DNA of 64,000 nt, from NCBI GenBank assembly GCA_963675435.1, contig OY776216.1, forward strand, positions 4,092,001 through 4,156,000, written 5' to 3'. Shown piece after piece: positions 25,761-35,396 of this stretch (positions are counted from its first letter, which is position 1; every line of letters starts with the position of its first letter). The stretch is from Saccharicrinis sp963675435 (GTDB taxonomy: Bacteria > Bacteroidota > Bacteroidia > Bacteroidales > Marinilabiliaceae). Under the pieces are notes generated by a model. That model did no database searches. It saw only the letters and a program-made list of their open reading frames with translations, and had not been told where the DNA came from. The translations under genes were made by a program, and so were the position numbers.

Positions 25761-27008
25761 TCAAATCATATCCTCATCCACCATATTTTTAAGCATAACC
25801 AAAGCCATTTCTGAGGAACGAATAATATTTCTTTCACGAATATTTCCAAACTGAAATTTTTGACTTACGGTTTTATTTGGGCCTGAAACTGCAATCCAAA
25901 CTGTACCAACAGGCTTTTCATCAGTTCCTCCATCAGGGCCAGCAATACCAGATGTTGATATGGCATAATCTGTTCCCAATGCTTTTTTAGCCCCAATAGC
26001 CATTTGCTCCACTACAGGCTGACTTACAGCTCCACTTTTAATTAAATCCTCACTTTGTACTCCCAATAGCTGTTGTTTTACCTCATTATGGTACGCCACT
26101 ACGCTTCCTCTAAAGTAAACAGAACTTCCAGACAAAGATGTAATCATGTGAGCAATATTACCGCCAGTACAACTTTCTGCAGAAGCTAACGTTAATTTAC
26201 AATCAGTAAATAATTTAGCTATAACTTCGGTGGTAGATACATCATCATAAGCTAAAATATTATTACCAATAATAGGCTTTAAGTTATAAACCAATTCATC
26301 AATCTTCGATTCCAATAAAGTTTTATCACTTCCCCTACCTGTAAATCTTAACCTGATTCTACCAGGGGCAGGCAAATATGCCAACTTAATATATTCTGGT
26401 ATTGTTTCTTCAAAATTTTCCAGCATTTCTGCCAATACAGCTTCTGGAATATTATGCACCAATACTGTTTTATGCACAATACTTCCTATATTAAAACGCT
26501 CTAATAATCTTGGAATAATATTATGCTCCATTGCGTACTTCATTTCAGAAGGTACACCAGGCATTGAAACAAAAATAGTTCCCTCATTCTCAAACCACAT
26601 AATAGGTGCTGTTCCTACTGGATTTCGAATAACTGTACAATTAGCAGGGACCAAGGCCTGAGCCCTATTTAACTCATTAATATTAGATACATATCTTTTA
26701 ATAAGTGTTTTTACATCTTCAAAAACTTCTTCACTAAAAACCAGTTCAGTATTGAAGAACTTACACATAGTAACCTTGGTTATATCATCCTTAGTTGGCC
26801 CTAAACCGCCTGTTATCAGAACTACATCTCCCCTACTTGACGTCTCGGTTAAAATATTCAGGATTTCATCTTCTGTATCGCTTACCGAATTAATTCTGGA
26901 AACTTCAAAACCTGCTTCATTTAATTTTTTACCCATCCAGGCGGAGTTGGTATCCACAACCTGACCTATTAAAAGTTCATCTCCTATGGTTACTATTTCT
27001 ATCTTCAT
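25761..27008 (-). CDS. cinA: CinA family nicotinamide-nucleotide amidohydrolase
   Basis: A 415-residue two-domain protein. Residues 1-170 are a MoaB/MogA-like domain (TIGDELLIGQVVDTNSAWM, TGGLGPTKDD), and about 255-410 form the CinA C-terminal amidohydrolase (ASAESCTGGNIAHMITSLSG, ISTSGIAGPDGGTDEKPVGTVW). CinA proteins deamidate NMN to NaMN in pyridine nucleotide recycling. I chose ATG 27008, giving MKIEIVTIGDELL, because the upstream ATG at 27032 adds only eight residues before the conserved start. It is 92 bp downstream of the M48 protease gene on the same strand. Confidence 0.93.
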   Translation of the reverse strand: MKIEIVTIGDELLIGQVVDTNSAWMGKKLNEAGFEVSRINSVSDTEDEILNILTETSSRGDVVLITGGLGPTKDDITKVTMCKFFNTELVFSEEVFEDVKTLIKRYVSNINELNRAQALVPANCTVIRNPVGTAPIMWFENEGTIFVSMPGVPSEMKYAMEHNIIPRLLERFNIGSIVHKTVLVHNIPEAVLAEMLENFEETIPEYIKLAYLPAPGRIRLRFTGRGSDKTLLESKIDELVYNLKPIIGNNILAYDDVSTTEVIAKLFTDCKLTLASAESCTGGNIAHMITSLSGSSVYFRGSVVAYHNEVKQQLLGVQSEDLIKSGAVSQPVVEQMAIGAKKALGTDYAISTSGIAGPDGGTDEKPVGTVWIAVSGPNKTVSQKFQFGNIRERNIIRSSEMALVMLKNMVDEDMI

Positions 27009-27100
27009 TATTACAAAAACATTAAAATTCAATCCAAAATATTAAATAGTTTATAGCATTAAAATCTATCAAACTACCAATATACCTTTATTACAATACT

Positions 27101-28339
27101 TTACTTACCAAACTTTCTTAAAGCTCTTACCCTTTCAAGTAATGGAGGATGTGAGTAATGAAAAAACACATACAAAGGATGTGGGGTTAAATTACTCAAT
27201 GCATTTACGGATATAGTTTTTAAAGCATTAATTAAAGAAACTGAGTTGTGATTCTTCGCTGCAAATTCATCTGCCTCGTATTCATTTTTTCGGGATAATA
27301 AAGTACTTACTAAACCAGTGATACCTGATATTGGACTATACAAAATACCAAATGCAATTAATCCAATATGAAAAACAGGTTCATCTAAACCTAAGGCTTG
27401 AGACAATGCTGGAGAATCCACAAATTCAGAGAAAATAAACAACATCACACCTGTTTGCAAAATACCTGTAATCATTCCCCACAATGTATGCTTCTTTTTG
27501 TAATGGCCAATTTCGTGAGCTAACACACCAACTATTTCATCCGTTTTTAAATCATTGATTAATGTATCGTATAATACAATTCTCTTTTTTGAACCTAATC
27601 CACTAAAAAATGCATTGGCTTTAGTACTTCGTTTGGATCCATCCATAACAAATACGTTATCCAATTTAAAATTCACCTTTTTACAAAAATCCTGAATTGC
27701 AGTTTTAAGTTCCCCATTATCCAACGGTGTTTGTTTGTTAAATAACGGAAGTAAAATTGATGTATAAAACATGGTAATAAATAACATAAAAACAGTTATC
27801 AATCCCCAAGCATACAACCAGAAATACGAACCGGCAATAGAATAAAACCAAATGATTAAGGACATAATTCCTCCTCCTAGAATGGCACCAATTATTAATG
27901 ATTTGATGAAATCGCCAACAAATGTTTTTGCAGTAGTTTTATTAAATCCAAAACTCTCTTCAATAACAAAAGTACTATAAATCGAAAATGGGAGATTTAA
28001 GACAGTAGAAGCCAAACCTATTATACCAAAGAAAACCAAGGCTCTTAAAATAATATGATTAGAAATACTAAGTGCCCATTGATCAACAAAAGCAAAACCT
28101 CCGGCAAAAAGCATAATTAATACTAGTATTAAATTAAAAACACCTGTAATCCAACCAAACTTATAATTGACTTTTGAATATCTTTGTTGCTTGGCATACT
28201 TATCCTTTTCATAAATTCCTTCCAATTCTTCCGGAATATTTTCAGACCATCGTGTAGTATTCAGATATAATAAAATTCGATCCCAAATAAATTCAATAAC
28301 AATAATTGAAACTATTATATAAAATATTGTAGAGTACAT
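27101..28339 (-). CDS. M48 family membrane metallopeptidase (Ste24/CAAX protease-like)
   Basis: A 412-residue polytopic zinc protease. The zinc motif HEIGH is at 275-279 and the third ligand in NEYEADEFAA near residue 353. Six to seven membrane segments and the N-terminal domain (TRWSENIPEELEGIYEKDKYAKQ) match the Ste24 branch rather than HtpX. Bacterial members are thought to act in membrane protein quality control. It lies between lgt and cinA on the minus strand, with a terminator separating it from lgt. Confidence 0.88.
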   Translation of the reverse strand: MYSTIFYIIVSIIVIEFIWDRILLYLNTTRWSENIPEELEGIYEKDKYAKQQRYSKVNYKFGWITGVFNLILVLIMLFAGGFAFVDQWALSISNHIILRALVFFGIIGLASTVLNLPFSIYSTFVIEESFGFNKTTAKTFVGDFIKSLIIGAILGGGIMSLIIWFYSIAGSYFWLYAWGLITVFMLFITMFYTSILLPLFNKQTPLDNGELKTAIQDFCKKVNFKLDNVFVMDGSKRSTKANAFFSGLGSKKRIVLYDTLINDLKTDEIVGVLAHEIGHYKKKHTLWGMITGILQTGVMLFIFSEFVDSPALSQALGLDEPVFHIGLIAFGILYSPISGITGLVSTLLSRKNEYEADEFAAKNHNSVSLINALKTISVNALSNLTPHPLYVFFHYSHPPLLERVRALRKFGK

Positions 28340-28369
28340 TTTTTACTTATTTGTTAAGTTATATATGCT

Positions 28370-28413
28370 AAAAAACCGCTCTTCAACAAACCTAAGTAAT
28401 TAAAGAACGGCTT
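28370..28413 (-). terminator. Terminator after lgt
   Basis: On the minus strand AGCCGTTCTT pairs with AAGAGCGGTT (one G-U) and is followed by TTTTTTAGC, 23 bp past the lgt stop. Confidence 0.55.
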
Positions 28414-28435
28414 TCATATTTCATGACTAAAATTT

Positions 28436-29266
28436 TTATGACTTTGTTTTATCTAGTTTTGGAGCCTTTATTATAAAATAGATTCCTGCTAAAACAAAAG
28501 GAATACTTAATAATTGCCCCATATTTAAAACCATATCATTCTCAAAAGCTTCCTGATTTTCTTTAACAAATTCAATTAAGAATCGAGATAGGAAAGTTCC
28601 GATTAAGAACACTCCAAAGATTAAACCTGTGCGATCTTTCGCATTGGTTTTCCAGTACAACCACATGATGATTCCAAATAAAGTTAAATAAGATAAAGCT
28701 TCATAAATTTGCGTTGGATGTGATGGCAAAGAATAAATAGGATGCCCACCAGCCATCCATTCGTGCACATTTTCTACGAATTTAAAAGCCCATGGCAAAT
28801 CTGTTTGATGTCCATATATTTCATGATTCATTAAATTTCCCATTCTGATAAAAAAAGCAGCTAAAGCCGTTGGAATTACCAATCTATCCAAAGTCCATAT
28901 AGGAGATTTTTTAGATACTTTTTTAGAATAGATCAATATGGCTATTACAATTCCTAAAGCTCCACCATGACTAGCTAATCCACCATGCCATACTTTTATA
29001 ATTTCTCCTAAATTTTGAGAGTAATAATCCCAACCATAAAAGAAAACGTGTCCTAATCGAGCTCCTATTACGGTAGCTATAATTACATACATAAAAAGTT
29101 TTTCCAACCAAGGTAATGGAATTTTCTCCCACTTAAACATTTTTTCCATAAGCTGATAGCCTAACAAAAATGCAATGGCAAAAAACAAACCATAATATCG
29201 AACTGAAAAAGGGCCTAAATGAAAAATCTCAGGTTTTACCCCCCATGTAATGAAATCAAGTACCAT
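28436..29266 (-). CDS. lgt: Prolipoprotein diacylglyceryl transferase
   Basis: Transfers diacylglycerol from phosphatidylglycerol to the lipobox cysteine of prelipoproteins in the inner membrane. The 276-residue protein has seven hydrophobic segments and the family landmarks: SVRYYGLFFAIAF, VWHGGLASHGG with the conserved His, RMGNLMNHEIYG (Lgt signature with the essential Arg), and SHPTQIYEAL. Many lipoproteins predicted in this window would be its substrates. It lies 82 bp downstream of secA on the same strand, with a hairpin between them. Confidence 0.95.
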   Translation of the reverse strand: MVLDFITWGVKPEIFHLGPFSVRYYGLFFAIAFLLGYQLMEKMFKWEKIPLPWLEKLFMYVIIATVIGARLGHVFFYGWDYYSQNLGEIIKVWHGGLASHGGALGIVIAILIYSKKVSKKSPIWTLDRLVIPTALAAFFIRMGNLMNHEIYGHQTDLPWAFKFVENVHEWMAGGHPIYSLPSHPTQIYEALSYLTLFGIIMWLYWKTNAKDRTGLIFGVFLIGTFLSRFLIEFVKENQEAFENDMVLNMGQLLSIPFVLAGIYFIIKAPKLDKTKS

Positions 29267-29280
29267 AAGCTATTAATCTA

Positions 29281-29309
29281 AGAGACAAAAGGTATGATCT
29301 TTTGTCTCT
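29281..29309. terminator. Hairpin between secA and lgt
   Basis: Perfect 11-bp stem AGAGACAAAAG / CTTTTGTCTCT with a 7-nt loop, 40 bp past the secA stop. It lacks a clear U-run on the minus strand, so termination is uncertain. Confidence 0.5.
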
Positions 29310-29348
29310 ATATCTTCATATTTATATTAATTCATTAATTATTTAAAA

Positions 29349-32300
29349 TCAAACCTGACCTTTACCGTGGCATTGTTTGTATTTTTTACCACTACCACAT
29401 GGACAAGGTTCGTTACGTCCAACTTTTTTCTCCACCCTTACAGGCTCTGCTTTAGGCTTTTCTTTAGCATTACCGCCTCCAGCTCCTGGATAGGCATCTT
29501 TACTAGCCTTAAGCTTACTTAAATCTTGACGTTTACGTTCTTCCTGTTGCTTAATTTCATTTGGATCCTGAACAGGAATACTGGCTTTAACCAAAGTAGA
29601 AACAACATCTTTGTTACTTTGTTCTAACATTGATTTAAACAACTCAAATGATTCAAACTTATAAATTAACAACGGATCTTTCTGCTCATACGATGCATTT
29701 TGTACCGCTGTTCTTAAATCATCTAACTCACGTAAGTGCTCTTTCCATGCATTATCAATCGTCATTAAAATAATGGCTTTCTCAAATGATTTAACCAACT
29801 CAACACCCTCTGTTTCGTAAGCTTTTTTAAGATTTGTATTGATTTGGAACACCTTTTGTCCATCAGTAAAGGGAACTACAATATTTTGGTACTGCTGTCC
29901 CTTGTTTTCATATACGTCTTTAATTACAGGCATTGCCTGTGCTTTAATAGTATCGATTTTTCTTAAATAAGCACTCCACACATTATTATATAATTTCTCA
30001 ACCAACTCAGCAGGGCTACCTTTTAAGAAATCATCCTGTTCAAAAGAAGAAGAAACAGAAAACACTCTGATCAAGTCCATTTCAAAACCTTCAAAGTCGG
30101 CATTTTGATGATTCTCATTTACAATACTCTCACAAGTATCATAAATCATATTTGATAAATCAACCTGGATTCTTTCTCCATAAAGAGCATGTTTACGTTT
30201 CGTATAAATTACTTCACGTTGCGAGTTCATTACATCATCATACTCCAATAATCGCTTACGAATACCGAAGTTATTTTCTTCTACTTTCTTTTGAGCTCTT
30301 TCAATAGATTTAGTAATCATTGAGTGCTGAATAACCTCCCCATCTTCAACGCCTAATCTATCCATATATTTTACGATTCTGTCTGAACCGAATAATCTCA
30401 TTAAGTTATCTTCAAGAGAAACGAAGAACTGAGAACTACCTACATCTCCCTGACGACCAGCACGACCTCGTAACTGACGGTCAACACGACGAGACTCATG
30501 ACGCTCTGTTCCTACAATGGCTAAACCACCTGCTGCTTTTACTTCATCAGAAAGTTTAATATCAGTACCACGACCTGCCATGTTTGTTGCAATGGTTACA
30601 ACACCTTTACCTCCGGCCTCAGCAACAATATCAGCCTCTCTTTGGTGTAACTTGGCATTCAGTACATTGTGCTTAATTCCCCTGATCTTCAACATTCGGC
30701 TTAACAACTCTGAAATTTCTACAGAAGTAGTACCTACTAATACAGGACGTCCATCTTTCACTAATCCTACAATCTCTTCAATAACAGCATTGTATTTTTC
30801 ACGATTGGTTTTATAAACTTTGTCCTCACGGTCATCACGAGCAATTGGTTTATTTGTTGGAATAACAACTACATCCAATTCATAGATATCCCATAACTCA
30901 CCAGCTTCAGTCTGCGCTGTACCAGTCATACCCGAAAGTTTATGGTACATTCTAAAGTAGTTCTGTAAAGTGATAGTAGCATAAGTTTGAGTTGCAGCCT
31001 CTACCTTAACTCGTTCTTTAGCTTCAATAGCCTGGTGAAGACCATCAGAATAACGACGGCCATCCATGATACGACCAGTTTGCTCATCAACAATCTTTAC
31101 TTTGTTATCCATTACCACGTATTCGGTATCTTTTTCAAACAAAGTATATGCCTTTAACAACTGATTAACGGTATGAACTCTTTCAGATTTGATTCCGTAA
31201 CTCTGAAGTAATTCATCCTTTTTAGCCAACTTATCTTTTTCCTCCATTGTTGATTTCTCAAGCTCAGCCACTTCTGAACCAATATCAGGAAGTACAAAGA
31301 AATTTGGATCATCAGTATCTCCTGTAATTAAATCAATTCCTTTTTCAGTAAGTTCTATTGAATTATGCTTTTCATCAATTACAAAATATAAAGGATCAGT
31401 TACTATATGCATATTCTTGTTATTCTCTTGCATATAGTAGTTTTCAGTTTTTATCATATGAGCTTTTACTCCAGGCTCACTCAAAAACTTGATCAAAGGC
31501 TTATTGCGAGGAAGACCTTTATAAACACGTAACAATTCAAGAGCTCCTTCTTCAGCTTCTTTCTTATTGGCTGATTTCATTTTCTTTTTGGCATCAACCA
31601 AAATACCAGAAACCAATTGACGCTGTGCTTCAACTAAACGTTCAACTTTTGGCTTTAATTCCTCGAATAACTGATCATCACCCTTTGGTACAGGTCCTGA
31701 AATAATTAATGGAGTACGCGCATCATCAATTAAAACAGAGTCAACCTCATCAACGATAGCATAATTGTGCTTACGTTGAACCAAATCTTCAGGTGAAGTG
31801 GCCATATTATCTCTTAGGTAATCAAAACCAAATTCGTTGTTTGTACCAAAAGTAATATCACAATTATATGCTTTACGACGCTCATTTGAATTTGGACGAT
31901 GCTTATCAATACAATCCACACTTAAACCATGGAATTGATACAATGGCCCCATCCACTCAGAGTCACGTTTTGCCAAATAATCATTCACGGTTACAACATG
32001 AACACCTCGACCTGTTAATGCATTTAAAAATACGGGTAAAGTAGCCACAAGTGTTTTACCTTCACCTGTTGCCATCTCAGCAATTTTCCCCTGATGTAAA
32101 GCAACTCCACCAAACAGCTGTACATCATAGTGAATCATTTCCCAGGTAACAGTATTACCTCCAGCTTCCCATGAGTTGTACCATACAGCTTTATCATTTT
32201 TAATCTCAACAAAATCATGTACTGCGGCTAAATCTCTATCAAAATCAGAAGCTGAAACTTCTACCGTTTCATTTTGAGTAAATCTACGAGCAGTATCTTT

Positions 32301-32651
32301 TAATATTGCGAAAGCTTCAGGTAGAATTTCTGTTAAAACAGTTTCTATTTTTTCTTCAATATCTTTCTCGATTTTATCAATTTCGTTGTAAATCTTTTCT
32401 CTTTCAGCAATGTTAATTGAATTACCTTCAATTTTTGCTTTTAAAGTTGCTATTTTATCCAGATCTTCTTTAACATGAGTCTGAATCTTAACCTTTAAAC
32501 TTTCTGTACGTTGACGCAATTCATCATTTGAAAGTTTTTCAATTTCAGGAGAAACAGCTTTAACTAAATCCACAATAGGATTTAATTCTTTTAAATCTCT
32601 CTCATATTTGCTACCAAATAATTTGGTAACGATATTATTAATAAATGCCAT
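29349..32651 (-). CDS. secA: Preprotein translocase ATPase SecA
   Basis: The ATPase motor that drives preproteins through SecYEG. It is 1100 residues, longer than the roughly 900 of E. coli, as is usual in Bacteroidota; extra sequence lies in the N-terminal coiled region (about 50-110) and around 330-480. Visible motifs: MATGEGKT ending at T200, VDEVDSVLIDDARTPLIISGP, and helicase motif VATNMAGRGTDIKL written as TIATNMAGRGTDIKLS. The C-terminal zinc/SecB-binding tail NEPCPCGSGKKYKQCHG is present. It is preceded by a small lipoprotein gene (125 bp gap) and followed by lgt, linking export to lipoprotein maturation. Confidence 0.97.
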   Translation of the reverse strand: MAFINNIVTKLFGSKYERDLKELNPIVDLVKAVSPEIEKLSNDELRQRTESLKVKIQTHVKEDLDKIATLKAKIEGNSINIAEREKIYNEIDKIEKDIEEKIETVLTEILPEAFAILKDTARRFTQNETVEVSASDFDRDLAAVHDFVEIKNDKAVWYNSWEAGGNTVTWEMIHYDVQLFGGVALHQGKIAEMATGEGKTLVATLPVFLNALTGRGVHVVTVNDYLAKRDSEWMGPLYQFHGLSVDCIDKHRPNSNERRKAYNCDITFGTNNEFGFDYLRDNMATSPEDLVQRKHNYAIVDEVDSVLIDDARTPLIISGPVPKGDDQLFEELKPKVERLVEAQRQLVSGILVDAKKKMKSANKKEAEEGALELLRVYKGLPRNKPLIKFLSEPGVKAHMIKTENYYMQENNKNMHIVTDPLYFVIDEKHNSIELTEKGIDLITGDTDDPNFFVLPDIGSEVAELEKSTMEEKDKLAKKDELLQSYGIKSERVHTVNQLLKAYTLFEKDTEYVVMDNKVKIVDEQTGRIMDGRRYSDGLHQAIEAKERVKVEAATQTYATITLQNYFRMYHKLSGMTGTAQTEAGELWDIYELDVVVIPTNKPIARDDREDKVYKTNREKYNAVIEEIVGLVKDGRPVLVGTTSVEISELLSRMLKIRGIKHNVLNAKLHQREADIVAEAGGKGVVTIATNMAGRGTDIKLSDEVKAAGGLAIVGTERHESRRVDRQLRGRAGRQGDVGSSQFFVSLEDNLMRLFGSDRIVKYMDRLGVEDGEVIQHSMITKSIERAQKKVEENNFGIRKRLLEYDDVMNSQREVIYTKRKHALYGERIQVDLSNMIYDTCESIVNENHQNADFEGFEMDLIRVFSVSSSFEQDDFLKGSPAELVEKLYNNVWSAYLRKIDTIKAQAMPVIKDVYENKGQQYQNIVVPFTDGQKVFQINTNLKKAYETEGVELVKSFEKAIILMTIDNAWKEHLRELDDLRTAVQNASYEQKDPLLIYKFESFELFKSMLEQSNKDVVSTLVKASIPVQDPNEIKQQEERKRQDLSKLKASKDAYPGAGGGNAKEKPKAEPVRVEKKVGRNEPCPCGSGKKYKQCHGKGQV

Positions 32652-32776
32652 TATTATTTTTATTTATTTCTATATACAAAACAGATCAATAACCTAATAG
32701 TTATTGTTTAACAAGAATGATTAATTTGTTCCTTAATCAATAAAACAGAATCCAGATAACTAATTATTGCTGGATA

Positions 32777-33181
32777 TTAAAGAAGTAAAGAAGGTCCAGC
32801 TCTATTAAAAAAACTAGCACCTGAATATAAAGTTTTATATATATTTTTTGAACACAAAACCCGTTGATTCAGCAACGGCACTGTAAAATTTGCAGAACTT
32901 AAATGTACTGTAACTGGGATACAGTCAATGGTTAACCCCCTAAAAACAATATGCTTTCGACCAGATTCTACTAAACGGTTAAAACGAAACTTATTGCTAT
33001 TTTGCGATTTAGACTTTTTGTAACGCTGAACAGATTGAATTTTATCAACTGAAGAAATATCAAACTCAAAACCATAAGAACGCAATGTTTCGGCATTGAG
33101 ATCAATTGTCCCTGTTACACATGATGACATGGTAACCAAAAGCGTAATACTTAATACTTTAAACTTGGACAATTCTTTCAC
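32777..33181 (-). CDS. Small hypothetical lipoprotein
   Basis: A 134-residue protein with a signal peptide ending in a lipobox-like VTMSSC (Cys about residue 21). The mature part is basic and I recognise no domain (SVDKIQSVQRYKKSKSQNSN, VFRGLTIDCIPVTVHLSS). It ends in a hydrophobic GPSLLL. It is on the secA strand, 125 bp upstream, and could be on the same transcript. The gene is short and without recognised homologues, so confidence is moderate. Confidence 0.55.
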   Translation of the reverse strand: MKELSKFKVLSITLLVTMSSCVTGTIDLNAETLRSYGFEFDISSVDKIQSVQRYKKSKSQNSNKFRFNRLVESGRKHIVFRGLTIDCIPVTVHLSSANFTVPLLNQRVLCSKNIYKTLYSGASFFNRAGPSLLL

Positions 33182-33550
33182 TGATATATAAATTTATCTT
33201 TTTCTTTAGATACTGAATTCTACAAGGTAATTTATTCTTTCACAGAAAAACCAACTTGTTCGTTTCATCTATTCTATTATAAAAATCTATGAGCACAAAT
33301 GTAATAAAAGATTTGAGACCACTATAAAATTAGATCATTAGATTTAAAACTAAGTTAAAAGTTAAACGTGGAATATCTAACCTATATAGTAGCCTTGAAA
33401 ATCATAAACATTGCATTCTACAACGATTATGTAGCTTGTTAAATTGCACCTAAAAGTCTAAAAAACAGTCTTAAAATACTACAGAAAACAAAGGCTGTCC
33501 AATTTAATTTTGGACAGCCCTTATTATATATTAAGAAATCATCTTGCTAT
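33182..33550. other. Non-coding gap with one terminator
   Basis: AT-rich, no reading frame of note on either strand. The only structure I see is the hairpin at 33493-33519 that serves the M48 lipoprotein gene; the rest would hold the promoter of the small lipoprotein gene, which I could not place. Confidence 0.6.
33493..33519 (-). terminator. Terminator after the M48 lipoprotein gene
   Basis: Perfect 10-bp stem GGCTGTCCAA / TTGGACAGCC with a 7-nt loop; on the minus strand it is followed by TTTGTTTTC. It lies about 32 bp past the stop codon. Confidence 0.8.
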
Positions 33551-34363
33551 TTATTTTGCAGGCATATAACTTTTCGCTTTAGGTAAAAAAGCCTTTATAT
33601 TTTTAATACGAGTATCATCAGAAGGGTGTGTACTCAAAAATTCAGGAACACTGCTTCCTCCCTGTGCCATTCTTGTCCAAAAATCTACTGCAACTTCCGG
33701 ATTATAGCCGGCCATTGCCATAAACACCAATCCCATTTTATCTGCCTCTGTTTCATGCGTACGTGAGTAAGGTAATAACATGCCATATTGAGCACCTAAT
33801 CCAAATGCACCCATATATATGGCCTGGGTTTGTTCAGGTTTTTCGCTTAATGCCACTTGCAAACCAGCAGCTACAGCCTGTAATCCCATTTGTTGACTCA
33901 TACGTTCATTACCATGACGCGCAATAGCATGAGCAATTTCGTGTCCCATTACAACAGCTATACCTGATTCATTTTGAGTATATGGCAATATTCCGGTATA
34001 GAAAACAACTTTTCCACCAGGCATACACCATGCATTGGGAGTATCATCCTCCACTAAATTAAATTCCCAATCAAAATACTGCAGTTCACTCGACAGTCCA
34101 TTATCTTTCATATACTTTTCAACAGCAGCTGCAATTTTCGCTCCGACTCTTTTTACCATCTCTGTATTGGCCTTATTGGCAGAAATTTTTGCACTATCCA
34201 AAAACGAATTATAATTGGTTAATGCCATCTCTGTCATTTGTGATGATGGGAATAAGTTAATTTGTTTTCTTCCTGTGATAGGTACTGTTGAACAGGCAAC
34301 TACTGTAGCAATAACCACTAATGAGGCTACTATTTGTTTCCAATAATTCTTCATCATTTTCAT
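33551..34363 (-). CDS. M48 family lipoprotein metallopeptidase
   Basis: A 270-residue periplasmic zinc protease of the LoiP/YcaL/BepA type. The N-terminus has a lipoprotein signal ending VVACS (Cys24); the zinc motif HEIAH is at 141-145 in a GHEIAHAIARHGNERMSQQ helix, and THETEADKMGLVFM gives the third ligand. Family members degrade or help assemble outer-membrane proteins. There is no TPR extension as in BepA. It lies 56 bp downstream of the rhomboid gene on the same strand, so the two proteases are probably cotranscribed. Confidence 0.9.
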   Translation of the reverse strand: MKMMKNYWKQIVASLVVIATVVACSTVPITGRKQINLFPSSQMTEMALTNYNSFLDSAKISANKANTEMVKRVGAKIAAAVEKYMKDNGLSSELQYFDWEFNLVEDDTPNAWCMPGGKVVFYTGILPYTQNESGIAVVMGHEIAHAIARHGNERMSQQMGLQAVAAGLQVALSEKPEQTQAIYMGAFGLGAQYGMLLPYSRTHETEADKMGLVFMAMAGYNPEVAVDFWTRMAQGGSSVPEFLSTHPSDDTRIKNIKAFLPKAKSYMPAK

Positions 34364-34419
34364 TTAATCATATTTAGGTACAAAGAACAAAATTAATATT
34401 AATAACGGTATTTTATTCA

Positions 34420-35097
34420 CTATGGTTCAATATCCGTATTCATCCAATATGGATTATCCTCCTCATCATCTTCTGAATCCTCCTCATCTTCAATGGAAGA
34501 CCGAGGTTTTTGAGGACCTTCATTTTTATAAACAATGGCTAAAATAAAACCGACTAATCCTCCCCAAAAATGCCCTTCCCAGGAGTAAGGTAAATCAACA
34601 TTTAATGGCAATGCACCCCAAACCAAACTACCATAGAAAAAAATAACAATAAATGATATGGCTATTAATCGATAATACTTTCTGATAATTCCACTTAAAG
34701 CTAAAAAAGCGGTTAATCCATAAATTACGCCACTTGCTCCTATATGCCATGAATCGCGTGCTGCTAACCAGGTTCCAAATCCACTTAAAATATATATCAG
34801 GAAAAAAACTTTGTATGCAATTTTATTATAAAAATAGAATAAGGTAATCCCTAATACTAAAAAGGAAACTGAATTTGAATACAAATGCGACCAATCGCCA
34901 TGAATTAATGGTGATGTAATAATACCGATCAAACCTTCTTTAGTTAATGGCCTCACCCCAAATTCAATGAATCTGACACCCTCCAATTGTTCAATAAGTT
35001 TAACTATTGATATAATCAGAACAAATAATACTGGAAAAACCAAACTATGTATAAAACGCCTTTTTTCAATAGGCATATGTGAACCTAAACCTCTCAA
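34420..35097 (-). CDS. Rhomboid family intramembrane serine protease
   Basis: A 225-residue protein with six membrane helices. The catalytic dyad is S122 in HIGASGVIYG and H176 in SWEGHFWGG; the helix-2 motif HGDWSHLYSN holds the conserved His71 and Asn75. Rhomboids cut transmembrane segments; bacterial substrates are mostly unknown. The C-terminal 30 residues are very acidic (SSIEDEEDSEDDEEDNP), an unusual cytosolic tail. It starts the transcript that continues into the M48 lipoprotein gene. Confidence 0.9.
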   Translation of the reverse strand: MRGLGSHMPIEKRRFIHSLVFPVLFVLIISIVKLIEQLEGVRFIEFGVRPLTKEGLIGIITSPLIHGDWSHLYSNSVSFLVLGITLFYFYNKIAYKVFFLIYILSGFGTWLAARDSWHIGASGVIYGLTAFLALSGIIRKYYRLIAISFIVIFFYGSLVWGALPLNVDLPYSWEGHFWGGLVGFILAIVYKNEGPQKPRSSIEDEEDSEDDEEDNPYWMNTDIEP

Positions 35098-35371
35098 AAT
35101 AGTTTAATATTTTATCTTATAACATTTTAGTTTTTAATATCTACTAAAAAATGCACAATGTATTAAAAACCCAATGAATACAAATTAAAATATAATGAAT
35201 TTTACTATAAAAGCTCCAATTGACTCAATACTGTATCAATCCATTTAAGCCAATAGAAATTACCATTATTCTATTGATGTTGATTATATAATATAAAGAG
35301 AGTAATATTTCAAAAGTAACATTTTAACTATAATTAAAGTGATCGACCATAAAGCATATTAATGTTTGTAG

Positions 35372-35380
35372 TAATTTTGC
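35372..35380 (+). promoter_or_regulatory. Candidate -7 box for the MFS gene
   Basis: TAATTTTGC, 16 bp before the ATG, matches TAnnTTTG. The rest of the 299-bp gap 35098-35396 shows nothing further. Confidence 0.45.
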
Positions 35381-35396
35381 AACCTCATTTTAAAAT

